Shown here piece after piece: positions 7,732 to 17,037 of a stretch of DNA of 64,000 nt. Under the pieces are notes generated by a model. The model ran no database searches, had not been told where the DNA came from, and was given only the letters and a program-made list of their open reading frames with translations. Source of the stretch: CAVQNQ01 sp963714205 (GTDB lineage: Bacteria > Acidobacteriota > Terriglobia > Bryobacterales > Bryobacteraceae). The position numbers were made by a program, and so were the translations under genes. Numbering within the stretch: position 1 is the first letter of the stretch; every line of letters begins with the position of its first letter. The DNA lies in NCBI GenBank assembly GCA_963714205.1, contig CAVQNQ010000003.1, positions 372,001 through 436,000 of the forward strand, written 5' to 3'.

Positions 7732-9774
7732 ATGGCGCGTCTCGACTTCGACCGCACTCCCGATCGGAAGGCTTCGCGGCCGATAGTGGGTTACCGCATC
7801 GGTGGGCCTGCCCCGCCGACGGGTCTCGGCGAAAGTGACGTGCTCTTGCGCGAGTTGGAGTTGCTGGACCGGCGAGTCGCCCAACTCGAGGCGATCTACA
7901 ACCGCTTGGTTAAGGTCGCGATCTGGTTTACACGCCGGTATCGTCGGCTTGGTCACCTGCTTCTGAGAAGCCCTTTCGCCGGCGTCGTGCAGCGATGGAT
8001 GGGGTCGCTGGCTCCTCAGGAACAATACCGCAGTTGGCTGGCTTTGCATCGGGCCACGGACCCCTATTCGAGTCTGGCCGGCAAACCGAAGGGATCGGAT
8101 GCCTTCGGCCCTCTGATTTCGGTGATCGTCCCGGTTTTCCAGCCTAACCTATCTTGGCTAGAAAGCGCAATCGACTCCATTCGCGCACAGTCCTACCCGC
8201 ACTGGGAGCTACTCGTCGTGCTGGATGGCCCTCAGGGAGACGGGGTGCTGAGCTACTGCCGGTCCTTGATTCAGGACGAGTCGCGAGCGCAGATGATTTT
8301 GGGGGAGCGAGGCGGTATTTCGTCCGCGTCCAACCTGGGTCTGCACGCCGCTTCCGGCCCCTACACCGCATTTCTCGATCAGGACGACACTGTCGAGCGG
8401 TCCGCTCTCAATCACATTGTGGCCGTCCTGCGTAGCGATGATCCCGATCTTCTATACACCGACGAAGACTATGTAGACCAGCAGGGACGGGCTCAGTTAC
8501 CTGTTTTTAAGCCGGGCTGGTCGCCTGCTCTTCTCCTTTCCTGCATGTACCTGAGCCATTTGCTGGTGGTCCGCACCGACAAGGCGCGGGAGATCGGTGG
8601 GTTCCGATCCTTGAGGGACGGTGCCCAGGACTACGACCTCGTCTTGCGATTGACCAATACCCAGTGCAAGGTCGCGCACATTCCATACGTGCTTTACCAC
8701 CGCCGCCAGCATCCGTCGTCCACGGCGCTCAATTCGTCGGCGAAGGCCTACACGCAAGAGGCCGGACGGCAGGCTCTTGCCGAAGCACTGGCTCGCCGCA
8801 AGATCAGCGGGGAAGTCTATGATCAACCGCACGCGAATACCTACGGATGGGCTGACAAGAACTTGAGGGCGGACGCAGTCTCTATCGTGATCCCTACGCG
8901 AAATCCCGCTTTGCTTGAACGTTTGCTCTGCTCCGTCGTAGCGACGCGCGACGGCCGGGGCGCGCGGATTCACGTTGTTCTGCACCGCAGCAACCACCAC
9001 ACGGACGAGGCCATCGTGGCCGTCGCCCGCCGGTTCGGCGCGGAGATTACGCACTTTGCCGGGCCGTTCAACTTCAGTTCGATGAACAATCTGGCGGCCA
9101 GCCAGACGACGGGTCCGCTGATCCTGTTCTTGAACGACGACGTCGTCGCGCAGGAAGAGGGCTGGTTGAACGGCTTATGCGCGCCGTTCCTCAGGCAGGA
9201 AGTAGGCATCGTCGGAGCCGACCTGCGCTACTTCGACGGCACCATCCAGCACTCCGGAATTGTGCTGGGGATCGGCGACGGGGTAGGACATGCCGGCCGT
9301 TTCCAGCTCGCAAGCCCATTCTGGCCGTGGCTCGGCCTCACACGCAACGTCTCGGCGGTGACGGGAGCCTGCCTGGCTATTCGGCGGACACTCTTCGAGC
9401 AGGTCGGTGGGTTCGACACGCGGCTCCCGGATAACTACAACGATGTGGACCTGTGCCTGAAAGCCAGGCAAGCCGGATTCGAAATCGTGCTCAGTTCCGC
9501 CTCGCTTCTCCACCATGAGGAGGGGCGAACGAGGAAGACGAAAACGCGTCTGACCGAGAGAATTGCGCTGTGGACGCGGTGGGGCGAAGCCCTCAGAGAG
9601 CCGGATCACTTTTATAGCCCCAATCTGTCCCGGCGCCTGGAAACTATCGAACTATCGGCTATTTCGCCGGTCACGGACAGCATGCAATGGCCCATGAGAG
9701 ACCCTGCCGGTCCGTTGGAGAAGAGAGTGAAGGATGTCGATCCAACTGTTTGTCCCGAGTTACCGAATCGATGA
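7732..9774 (+). CDS. Tandem GT2-family glycosyltransferase
   Basis: 680 residues with two family-2 GT-A domains. The first is at about 128-340, opening with LISVIVPVFQP and carrying FLDQDD as the nucleotide-sugar/metal motif. The second is at about 380-620, opening with VSIVIPTRNP, with FLNDDVV and later GGFDTRLPDNYNDVDLCLKA. A short basic-hydrophobic N-terminus (residues 40-95) may hold it at the inner membrane. It would add sugars during surface polysaccharide assembly. It is the first gene of a forward run that includes an aminotransferase, an acetyltransferase and an ABC exporter. Its end overlaps the next gene by 41 bp. Substrates cannot be read from sequence. Confidence 0.88.
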   Translation: MARLDFDRTPDRKASRPIVGYRIGGPAPPTGLGESDVLLRELELLDRRVAQLEAIYNRLVKVAIWFTRRYRRLGHLLLRSPFAGVVQRWMGSLAPQEQYRSWLALHRATDPYSSLAGKPKGSDAFGPLISVIVPVFQPNLSWLESAIDSIRAQSYPHWELLVVLDGPQGDGVLSYCRSLIQDESRAQMILGERGGISSASNLGLHAASGPYTAFLDQDDTVERSALNHIVAVLRSDDPDLLYTDEDYVDQQGRAQLPVFKPGWSPALLLSCMYLSHLLVVRTDKAREIGGFRSLRDGAQDYDLVLRLTNTQCKVAHIPYVLYHRRQHPSSTALNSSAKAYTQEAGRQALAEALARRKISGEVYDQPHANTYGWADKNLRADAVSIVIPTRNPALLERLLCSVVATRDGRGARIHVVLHRSNHHTDEAIVAVARRFGAEITHFAGPFNFSSMNNLAASQTTGPLILFLNDDVVAQEEGWLNGLCAPFLRQEVGIVGADLRYFDGTIQHSGIVLGIGDGVGHAGRFQLASPFWPWLGLTRNVSAVTGACLAIRRTLFEQVGGFDTRLPDNYNDVDLCLKARQAGFEIVLSSASLLHHEEGRTRKTKTRLTERIALWTRWGEALREPDHFYSPNLSRRLETIELSAISPVTDSMQWPMRDPAGPLEKRVKDVDPTVCPELPNR

Positions 9775-10861
9775 GTGTCTGAAGGAGGTCCGTGAGTGCC
9801 TGGAAAAGGGATGGACCGGTCTCGGCTTCAAGACGGTGGAATTCGAGAAGGCGTGGGCGAATTACGCGAAGCTCCCGCATGCGCACTTCCTGAACTCGAA
9901 TACGTCCGGACTTCACCTTGCCCTGTACATCCTCAAGACACGGCTCGGCTGGGACGACGACGATGAAGTGATTACGACACCGTTCACCTTCGTTTCCACC
10001 AATCATGCGATCCTTCATGCGCGGCTTCGTCCGGTATTCGCCGATATCGACGATTACCTCTGCCTGGACCCTTCCAGCGTCGCATCGCGAATCACGTCCA
10101 GAACCCGGGCCGTTATGTTCGTCGGCGTGGGCGGCAACACGGGCCAATACGACAAGATCGTGGACCTGTGCCGGGAAAGCGGTCTCCGACTGATTCTGGA
10201 CGCGGCGCACATGGCGGGGACGCGCGTCGGCGGGTGGCAGGTGGGTCCGGAGCCGGACGCGGTGGTGTTCAGCTTTCAGGCGGTAAAAAATCTCCCTACC
10301 GCCGACGCGGGGATGATTTGTTTCAAGGATGGGGAAGATGACGACCGTGTTCGAAAGTTGAGCTGGCTGGGGATCAGCAAGGACACGTATACTAGAACCG
10401 CTGCCCAGGGCTCTTATAAGTGGATGTATGACGTGGAAGAAGTCGGATACAAGTACCACGGGAACTCGATCATGGCCGGCATCGGGCTAGCGCAATTGAA
10501 GTGGCTCGACCAGGACAATGCCTACCGCCGGCAGCTCGCCGCGTGGTACCGCGCGTGGCTTCAGGATTGCCCATCCGTTCGCGTCGTTGAGGTCGCGCCG
10601 GGATGCGAATCCGCGACCCACCTGTTTCAGGTCCGCGTCAACCAGCGCGACGCGGTGATGCTGGCGCTAAACGGGCATCAAATCTATCCCGGCGTTCACT
10701 ACCGCGATAATACCGAGTACAGGATGTATTGCCGCGGAGCGGGGAGCTGTCCTAACGCCGCGCGGGCGAGCAGCGAGGTGATTTCTCTTCCCTTGCACAT
10801 GAGCTTGACCTGTGGCGATGTCGAGAGGGTCGCCGATCTGCTGACCCGGTACAGTACATGA
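9734..10861 (+). CDS. DegT/DnrJ/EryC1/StrS-family sugar aminotransferase
   Basis: 375-residue PLP enzyme of the family that aminates keto-sugar nucleotides. Visible landmarks are NSNTSGLHLALYILK (cofactor phosphate region), PTFTFVSTN-like TPFTFVSTNHAIL, FADIDDYLCLDPSS, LILDAAHMAGT (PLP-binding Asp) and FSFQAVKNLPTADAGM with the Schiff-base lysine. It likely makes an amino sugar for the polysaccharide. The acetyltransferase gene overlaps its stop by 4 bp, suggesting amination followed by N-acylation of the same sugar. The start at 9734 overlaps the upstream glycosyltransferase; a later start is possible but would cut into the conserved N-terminus. Confidence 0.9.
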   Translation: MSIQLFVPSYRIDECLKEVRECLEKGWTGLGFKTVEFEKAWANYAKLPHAHFLNSNTSGLHLALYILKTRLGWDDDDEVITTPFTFVSTNHAILHARLRPVFADIDDYLCLDPSSVASRITSRTRAVMFVGVGGNTGQYDKIVDLCRESGLRLILDAAHMAGTRVGGWQVGPEPDAVVFSFQAVKNLPTADAGMICFKDGEDDDRVRKLSWLGISKDTYTRTAAQGSYKWMYDVEEVGYKYHGNSIMAGIGLAQLKWLDQDNAYRRQLAAWYRAWLQDCPSVRVVEVAPGCESATHLFQVRVNQRDAVMLALNGHQIYPGVHYRDNTEYRMYCRGAGSCPNAARASSEVISLPLHMSLTCGDVERVADLLTRYST

Positions 10862-11370
10862 AGCCCCCGCTGCAAAAATTCGGGTCCGGCGGGTTGACCT
10901 TACGGCCGATCACCGAGGCAGACCTCGATCGGACCTTGAGCTGGCGCAACCGCGAGGATGTGCGGATCTGGTTTAAGACTCTTGACCGGATCGATCCCGG
11001 CCAGCACCGGGCGTGGTTCGCGCAATACTCGGAGACAGACGACGATTTCGTGTTCTTAGTAGAATTCGACGGTGCGGCCGTGGGACAGGCATCCGTTTAC
11101 CGCATCGACCTGGCGGACCGGACGGCGGAGGTGGGCCGTTTCATCGCGGCGCCGGAAGCAAGAGGACGCGGCCTAATGGACCTGGCTTGCGCCGAACTGC
11201 TGCGGTTTTGCTCGGACACCCTGCAACTGACCTCTGTCTACCTCGACGTCAAGGAGAACAACGCGAGAGCGATCGGGCTCTACCGGCGTCAAGGTTTCGA
11301 GGAAGAGTGCCGGCGGGACGGGGTCATCCGGATGCGCCGTTCATTTACGCGGGATGGGGGCCGTGGCTGA
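10858..11370 (+). CDS. GNAT-family N-acetyltransferase
   Basis: 170 residues of the RimJ/RimL-like GNAT fold. Motifs are LTLRPITEADLDRTLSWRN at the N-terminus, AEVGRFIAAPEARGRGL (acetyl-CoA loop, Q/R-x-x-G-x-G/A type) and LDVKENNARAIGLYRRQGF. Its ATG overlaps the TGA of the aminotransferase gene. With that neighbour, an amino-sugar N-acetyltransferase comparable to PseH or WecD is the likely role; that assignment is contextual. Three bases separate it from the exporter permease gene. Confidence 0.85.
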   Translation: MKPPLQKFGSGGLTLRPITEADLDRTLSWRNREDVRIWFKTLDRIDPGQHRAWFAQYSETDDDFVFLVEFDGAAVGQASVYRIDLADRTAEVGRFIAAPEARGRGLMDLACAELLRFCSDTLQLTSVYLDVKENNARAIGLYRRQGFEEECRRDGVIRMRRSFTRDGGRG

Positions 11371-11372
11371 AC

Positions 11373-12170
11373 ATGCGGTTCGAATCTCAATTGCTGGCCG
11401 ACAGTGTTGCGTCCGTGCGGGTTTGGCGCGTCTGGTGGTTCTTGGGAACGCAGGACATCAAAGCGCGGTTCCGCAGGTCGTTTCTCGGCCCGGTGTGGAT
11501 CCTCCTGAACATGTTCCTGTTCGTCGGCGGCGTCGGGGTTCTGTATGGGGTCCTGATCAATCAGCCGATGCGGGAGTTCCTACCTTATCTTCTAACCGGT
11601 TTAGCCCTGTGGGGGATGCTTGTCGCTTCGTTCACGGAATCGGGCTGGAGCTTCGTCAACGCGGAGGGATATATCAAGCAGTTCTGCTATCCGAAGCAGA
11701 TCTACCTTCTGCGCACTCTGGTCTCTACATCAATCATTCTGGCGATCACACTGACCACAGTGGCCCCGGTGCAAGTATTCTCCGGCAGTTTTTCGATCCT
11801 GGGCTGGGTGCTCGCCATTCCCGGCCTCGTCATCCTGCTGCTGGCTTCGTTGGCGCACATCACTCTTTCCGGGTACCTCGGCGTGCGCTTCCGGGATTAT
11901 CCTCACGCCGCGGGCGGCATTCTGCAGGTGGCGTTCTTCGTGACTCCGGTGATGTTTCCGGCGAAAATGTTAGATGAGAGGCACTTATCGCTGATCTACC
12001 GGATCAACCCGTTTTACTACCTCATCACCGTTGCGCGCGAGCCGATCCTCCACGGAGTGTTGGCTGCTCCGGAGGCGTATCTATGGGCTTGCCTCTACGT
12101 CCTGGCGGCGTGGGTGCTGGCGGCCCTGATCGCGAATTCGCTCGACTCGCGGATCGTTGTCCTGCTATGA
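11373..12170 (+). CDS. ABC-2 type polysaccharide export permease (Wzm-like)
   Basis: 265 residues from the ATG at 11373. It begins with the amphipathic segment typical of this family (WWFLGTQDIKARFRRSFLGP), then about six membrane segments, for example WILLNMFLFVGGVGVLYGVL and the helix around LAIPGLVILLLASLAHI, and a conserved FFVTPVMFP motif. It would form the inner-membrane channel that exports lipid-linked polysaccharide in partnership with the ATPase encoded next, whose ATG overlaps its stop by 4 bp. The longer frame from 11013 merely overlaps the acetyltransferase gene. Confidence 0.92.
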   Translation: MRFESQLLADSVASVRVWRVWWFLGTQDIKARFRRSFLGPVWILLNMFLFVGGVGVLYGVLINQPMREFLPYLLTGLALWGMLVASFTESGWSFVNAEGYIKQFCYPKQIYLLRTLVSTSIILAITLTTVAPVQVFSGSFSILGWVLAIPGLVILLLASLAHITLSGYLGVRFRDYPHAAGGILQVAFFVTPVMFPAKMLDERHLSLIYRINPFYYLITVAREPILHGVLAAPEAYLWACLYVLAAWVLAALIANSLDSRIVVLL

Positions 12171-12916
12171 AACAGATCTACCTTCGCCTGCGCCAGGTCG
12201 GCATGACTTTCGAAGGGCAAGTCGAGGGCTCCGACACTTTGAAATCGTGGCTAACGCGGCGCTTCATCAAGGAGCCGCTCAAACCGGCCCGGTACCGGGT
12301 GGAAGCGCTGAAGGACATCACGCTGGAGATCAAGCGCGGAGAGCGAGTGGGCCTGGTGGGCCTGAACGGCTCGGGTAAAAGCACGCTTCTGAAGGTATTG
12401 GCGGGAATCTATCCGCCAAGCGCCGGCCGCGTCGAAAGGAAGGGCCATGTTTGTCCGATGTTCGAGTTTGCGACCGGATTCGAGATGAACCAGTCGGGAT
12501 GGGACAACATTCGTATCCGCGGGCTGCTGTTGGGCATGTCTCCTGAAGAGATCGAGGCGAAATTGCATCAGATCGGCGAGTTCACCGAACTCGGCGAGTT
12601 CCTTTCCTACCCCGTCAGGACTTACTCTACGGGCATGTTCATTCGTTTAGCGTTCGCCGTCTCGACCAGCATCAACCCGGAAATACTCTTGCTGGACGAA
12701 GTGATGGGCGCCGGGGACATCCGATTTGCCGAAAAAGCGAGGAAGCGGATGATGGAGTTTATGCAGCAGGGCAAAGTGCTGGTGTTCGCGTCCCACAGCT
12801 TCGATCTTCTCAACGATTTCTGCGAGCGGACAATCTGGCTGGACAAGGGGCGGGTGGCTGCCGATGGACCCACGCGCGAGGTGACGAGCCTGTATCGCGG
12901 CAAGGTTTCGCAGTAA
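12167..12916 (+). CDS. ABC polysaccharide export ATPase (Wzt-like, no C-terminal domain)
   Basis: 249 residues. Walker A is GLNGSGKST, the signature loop is the degenerate YSTGMFIRLAF usual in O-antigen/teichoic exporters, Walker B is EILLLDEVMGAGD, and an ASHSF H-loop follows. It ends soon after the nucleotide-binding domain, so it lacks the carbohydrate-binding extension of the longer Wzt proteins that recognise a terminal cap; the cap-independent type is implied. Start 12167 gives the ATGA overlap with the permease. Confidence 0.93.
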   Translation: MKQIYLRLRQVGMTFEGQVEGSDTLKSWLTRRFIKEPLKPARYRVEALKDITLEIKRGERVGLVGLNGSGKSTLLKVLAGIYPPSAGRVERKGHVCPMFEFATGFEMNQSGWDNIRIRGLLLGMSPEEIEAKLHQIGEFTELGEFLSYPVRTYSTGMFIRLAFAVSTSINPEILLLDEVMGAGDIRFAEKARKRMMEFMQQGKVLVFASHSFDLLNDFCERTIWLDKGRVAADGPTREVTSLYRGKVSQ

Positions 12917-12938
12917 GCGCCGCTGTTCGGGAGGACGG

Positions 12939-14141
12939 TTGCACGACGACGAGCTTTCGGTGCTGATGGTAATCGAGGGCGAAATCGCCACCACCCAACT
13001 GCTGGAACGGGTCTTGCAAGCCGGCCGGCGGTTCGGCGTCGTTTACCGCAAAACGCTTCTTTCGTCGCTCACCATCGCAGACCTGAACCCGCGGACGGTT
13101 CCGTTGTTCGTCCGGTGCGGGGATCGCTCGCTCCGGTTTTGGATCAAGCTGTTGAATCGCGCCCGCCATCCGTATCTGTACTACCTTGACGATAACTTCT
13201 GGGAGATTCAGGGGGATTCGCCGGTAGCACTCTATTATCGGGATTCCGAGGTCCAGGATACCCTGCGGCTGGCCGTATCCCAGGCGCATCAGGTGCTAAC
13301 CAACTCGGAGGTGCTTGCCTCCTATCTTGAACGCTTTACGGGTCGGGTCCGCGTGCTTCCGCCGTTCTTCGATTTTGGGTTGATCGAAGGGTGCGCTCGC
13401 CCAGCAACCGCCGAAATCCGGATCGGTTTTGCCGGAAGCGGCACCAGGCAACCGGACCTTGAGCTTGTTCGCCCGGTGATACAGCCAGCCCTCGATCGTA
13501 TTCCGGGGGCCGTTTTCGAATTCTGCGGCGTGCTACCGGCCGGCGTTGAACCGGGGCCAGGAGTTCGGCTGTTCCCGTATGTGGACTCTTACGCGGATTT
13601 CATCCGTTTCCAGGTGGGACGAAACTGGGCGATCGGTCTTGCTCCCCTGCGCGATACGGTCGCCAACCGCGCCAAGACCAACAACAAATACCGGGAGTAC
13701 GGAGGCTGCGGCATCGCGGGTCTTTATTCGAACATCGATCCATACCGGGGTTCGGTCGAGCACGGTGTCACGGGCTTCCTGGTAAATGATCGGCCCGAGT
13801 CCTGGCTCTCCGCCATCGAGTGGCTGGCGTTCGAAGCGGAGGAACGGCGGAGAGTTGGAGAACGTGCCGCGCAGGATGTGCGGGCCAAGCATTGTGTGAG
13901 TTCCGTGGCTGGAACTTGGGTAGAGTGTATCGGCAAGACCCGGCTCGAACTGCGCCAGAAGCCGAGCCATCTGGCGCGGGCATATTGGACCGGCGCCGTG
14001 ATGGAGCAGACCGCCCGCAAGCTCCGGATTGTGGGTCTGCAGGTTGAGGACGCATACCGGAAAGGCGGCGCCCCCAGGGTGGTCTCCAGAAGTGCGCGCC
14101 GCGCCGCAGAGGTCTTCGCGAGGCTGGTCCGCACCCGCTGA
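12939..14141 (+). CDS. Glycosyltransferase (GT4-like fold)
   Basis: 400 residues from a TTG at 12939 with GGGAGGA four bases upstream. An N-terminal Rossmann region includes YLYYLDDNFWEI and QVLTNSEVLASYLERF. The C-terminal half has IRIGFAGSGTRQPD, GLAPLRDTVANRAKTNNKYR, a GGCGIAGLYSNIDPY loop and HGVTGFLVND, like nucleotide-sugar-binding loops of GT-B enzymes. The C-terminal half of the protein encoded at 17034-19007 is similar (SNLAPYVGYV...ENGLLAESDPESW), so the two probably share ancestry. It is the last gene of the forward arm. Confidence 0.8.
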   Translation: MHDDELSVLMVIEGEIATTQLLERVLQAGRRFGVVYRKTLLSSLTIADLNPRTVPLFVRCGDRSLRFWIKLLNRARHPYLYYLDDNFWEIQGDSPVALYYRDSEVQDTLRLAVSQAHQVLTNSEVLASYLERFTGRVRVLPPFFDFGLIEGCARPATAEIRIGFAGSGTRQPDLELVRPVIQPALDRIPGAVFEFCGVLPAGVEPGPGVRLFPYVDSYADFIRFQVGRNWAIGLAPLRDTVANRAKTNNKYREYGGCGIAGLYSNIDPYRGSVEHGVTGFLVNDRPESWLSAIEWLAFEAEERRRVGERAAQDVRAKHCVSSVAGTWVECIGKTRLELRQKPSHLARAYWTGAVMEQTARKLRIVGLQVEDAYRKGGAPRVVSRSARRAAEVFARLVRTR

Positions 14142-14180
14142 CGCGTCGCCGGCCGATGCCGCAGATCTTACAAGCTCGCC

Positions 14181-15128
14181 TTACGGCTTGCGAAAGCAGA
14201 ACACCTGGCGAAGGTCGGAGAAGTATGCGTTCTCGATTCCCTCCGGGAGCAACCCTGATAAAAACACGTCGAACCGGGTGAGCAGATCGTCGTCTCCGCC
14301 GCGCAGGCGCAATTCGAACTTGAGGCTCTCCTTCAGAGAGCGTCCATCTCTTTGAACGAACAGCTTGGCGCCGATGTCCTCGGCAAGCTCCATCAAGTCG
14401 TACAGCGAATAGAGGTACTTGTCGCCCGTTCCATACCTTCGCAGAAATTCCGGATCGGCCCGGCGCGGACCGGTCCGTTCGACGATATATTCCTCAACCA
14501 GGCGGATCTGCGCGGCGGTCTCCTCCGGGAATGACACGACACTCCTGAACATGCGGACCGCCGTCAGGAAGAAGAGATACCCTTCGAGGCACGGCTCGCA
14601 AAAAATCAACACGCCGGGAGAGGCGAGTCTTTCGTACAGCGCGCGAACCGCGCTCCGGTAGTCGAGCACATGGTGCAGAACCGAATGGGACTGAATGACA
14701 TTGAATAGCCGCGCTTTGAAAAGCAGCGGATCCTGCGGATCGAGGATGGCCGCGGCGGCCGCGGAATCCGTCCATTTGGGGAGATTCTCGGCCAGCACCG
14801 ATATGAGTCGCGGAAATACGTCGCTCGCGATATACAGTTCAGGCCTGATTGCCTTCAGGGTTCCATACGCGAGTTGTCCGAACCCGGCGCCTATCTCGAG
14901 AATGCGGCAACTCTCGGGTTCGACACCGGCTGCCCGGATCATGGGGAGATGAAACCGCCGGAAAAACGAAATGGACGACGGTGCCTCGGGAGCGCCGATT
15001 TGATTCTCGATGTCGGGGTCGCCACGGCTGGGCTCGCTCACGGAAAGCAACGGCAGCCCCTCCCTGGAGAACCTGACGTGGTCCGCGACCGAGGACCAGT
15101 CGAACGCCGGATATTGGCTAGAGTCCAT
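14181..15128 (-). CDS. Class I SAM-dependent methyltransferase
   Basis: 315 residues. SAM-binding motif I is ILEIGAGFGQLAYG (about 95-108), followed by motif II/III-like segments (LYIASDVFPRL; VIQSHSVLHHVLDY). The N-terminal third is variable. It lies at the end of the reverse arm of the glycan locus and overlaps the upstream glycosyltransferase by 11 bp, so it probably methylates a sugar or lipid carrier in that pathway. Substrate unknown. Convergent with the forward arm, with a 39-bp gap. Confidence 0.82.
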   Translation of the reverse strand: MDSSQYPAFDWSSVADHVRFSREGLPLLSVSEPSRGDPDIENQIGAPEAPSSISFFRRFHLPMIRAAGVEPESCRILEIGAGFGQLAYGTLKAIRPELYIASDVFPRLISVLAENLPKWTDSAAAAAILDPQDPLLFKARLFNVIQSHSVLHHVLDYRSAVRALYERLASPGVLIFCEPCLEGYLFFLTAVRMFRSVVSFPEETAAQIRLVEEYIVERTGPRRADPEFLRRYGTGDKYLYSLYDLMELAEDIGAKLFVQRDGRSLKESLKFELRLRGGDDDLLTRFDVFLSGLLPEGIENAYFSDLRQVFCFRKP

Positions 15129-17037
15129 GTTCGTGAAAGAGGGCGAACGGCAAATGCTCTTTGACCGACGAAAAGCCCGAGTACCGGATCAACTCCCAAA
15201 TGGCGACCGGGGCAGTCACATCCTTCGCGAACACGCGCAAACGCCAGGGAGCGCCGAGATCCTCGATGGTCGAGCCGATTTCGAATCTCGTTGGGACGTC
15301 GTACCGGACCGTCGCGATCCGAACCACGGCTCGCGCCAGCACCCGCTGTTGGGACGAAACGATCTCGATGCCGATGTTGCCCTGCTCACTCCACTGCAGC
15401 GGACGGATCGCGAGCGATACGGCTGCAAGGCGTTTCGGATTGAACGGCACAACGTACTCGCGAAACGGAATGGCCGCCAGGTCGGCGCCCAGCACCAGGC
15501 GCGTCCGTGCCGACGGCCGGAAATGCCGCTCGGTGTATGATTTAAGCTCGGCAAAGGCGGGCGAGACCGAATCCCAGAGCATGTCCTTCCGATCGAGAAT
15601 CGACCGAAAACTGCTCAGTCTCGAGGTTTGGGCAGCTGATACCTGCGCGTACAACTCGCTGACGATTGCCTTGTCCGCGGCCCAATCGCCGACGAACCGA
15701 GGGGCCGCGTCTACCTTCTGCTGTAGGCGACCGCTATCGTCATGCGCCGTCGTTTCAGCATGCGCATGCGCCTTGGCTGCCTGTTCTTGGCTAGACCGCG
15801 CCTCACCAGGGGCCGGATATACCCCTTCGGCGCCGATCAAGGCTTCCAGGAATCGCTTTCGCTCCAGCGACTCCAGTGCGTTGCCGGCGTCCACTAGCGA
15901 CAAGACGCTGTCCAGATACTTGCGCGCCATCACCTGAATACCGTAAACCGACTCTGCGCGCCGTCTGCCGGCGAGTCCCATTTGTCTGCGTAACGCCGGG
16001 CTGCCGGCCAAGGTCAGCATCCGGTCCGCCAGCGCTTCGCTGTCTCCGACGGGGATCAGGAAACCGTTCCTGCCATCCTCGAGAATCTCCTCGGGGCCGC
16101 CGCACCGAGTCGCAATCACCGGCTTGGCATAACTCATGGCCTCGATTACGACCATGGAGAACGGTTCAAATTCCGATGTGACGACTGCCGCGCAGCAATG
16201 CCGGTAGATCGAATCGACCACCTGCTTCGGACGCAGGACGAAGTGACCCTGCATGTTGCGCCGCTGGATCATTTCTTCGAGAATTTGGCGATAGTGCGGC
16301 GATCCGTCGCCGTAGACCAGAAAGCGAGCGCCGGAGGGGCGCTTTGCCAGGAAGGACGCTGCGGCGTCCAGGAAGATGGGGACTCCCTTGTGCGGCTCCA
16401 GGGTGCACAGCATCACGAACTCCGGCGCGACCGGCCCCGCGGATTCGGTTTCGGGGCCGTCGATAGCCGGCAGTTCCGTTCCGTTGAACAACACCCGCAG
16501 GCGCGACTCGGGCACGTTGCAAACCGTCCTCAAGTAGTCGTAAACCCATTGGGAGGGCGTGAGCACCATATCCGCCATGTAGGACTGGAGCACGTCGAGC
16601 GAGTGCCATGCCGCCATATCCAGATTGGGAAATGCGCGCGGCAAGAGCGGACCGTGGCAATGCACCAATAGGGGAACCCGGACCCGAACCGCGGCAACTG
16701 ACGCTGGATAAACCACGGTCGTATTCACGACCACCGCATCCAACTCTAACTCGCGGTATAGATTCGTGAAAGCCGCCGTTTCCCGCTGCAACCGATCGAG
16801 CCAGTGAGAATCCTCGTGGATGGGGATGGTGAACCCATACGGCAGCTCAAACACAGGGAACGGGAGCGCCTGCTTGGCCATCGCTTTCACCGGTCCCTCC
16901 GCCAAGGGGAAGATAACCACCGGTTGTATTTCGCCTGCGGGAAGATTTTGGAGGAGACTGAGCAAGACACGCTCGGCGCCCGCAATCCACGGGGAGTGAG
17001 AGACAAAGGCGACGCGAGGTACGACGTTCCGGGTCAT
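15118..17037 (-). CDS. GT4-family glycosyltransferase with C-terminal extension
   Basis: 639 residues. Start 17037 gives an ATGA overlap with the upstream gene; the longer frame to 17211 is antisense-like. Residues 1-390 are a GT-B enzyme: RVAFVSHSPWIAGAERVLLS at the N-terminus, MLCTLEPHKGVPIFLDAA, EFEPFSMVVIEAMSYAKPVI (the EX7E-type catalytic/nucleotide region) and GGPEEILEDGRNGFLIP. After a charged linker comes a ~200-residue beta-rich domain with no recognised family, possibly carbohydrate-binding. Role: transfer of a sugar from a nucleotide donor in polysaccharide assembly. Confidence 0.88.
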   Translation of the reverse strand: MTRNVVPRVAFVSHSPWIAGAERVLLSLLQNLPAGEIQPVVIFPLAEGPVKAMAKQALPFPVFELPYGFTIPIHEDSHWLDRLQRETAAFTNLYRELELDAVVVNTTVVYPASVAAVRVRVPLLVHCHGPLLPRAFPNLDMAAWHSLDVLQSYMADMVLTPSQWVYDYLRTVCNVPESRLRVLFNGTELPAIDGPETESAGPVAPEFVMLCTLEPHKGVPIFLDAAASFLAKRPSGARFLVYGDGSPHYRQILEEMIQRRNMQGHFVLRPKQVVDSIYRHCCAAVVTSEFEPFSMVVIEAMSYAKPVIATRCGGPEEILEDGRNGFLIPVGDSEALADRMLTLAGSPALRRQMGLAGRRRAESVYGIQVMARKYLDSVLSLVDAGNALESLERKRFLEALIGAEGVYPAPGEARSSQEQAAKAHAHAETTAHDDSGRLQQKVDAAPRFVGDWAADKAIVSELYAQVSAAQTSRLSSFRSILDRKDMLWDSVSPAFAELKSYTERHFRPSARTRLVLGADLAAIPFREYVVPFNPKRLAAVSLAIRPLQWSEQGNIGIEIVSSQQRVLARAVVRIATVRYDVPTRFEIGSTIEDLGAPWRLRVFAKDVTAPVAIWELIRYSGFSSVKEHLPFALFHEHGL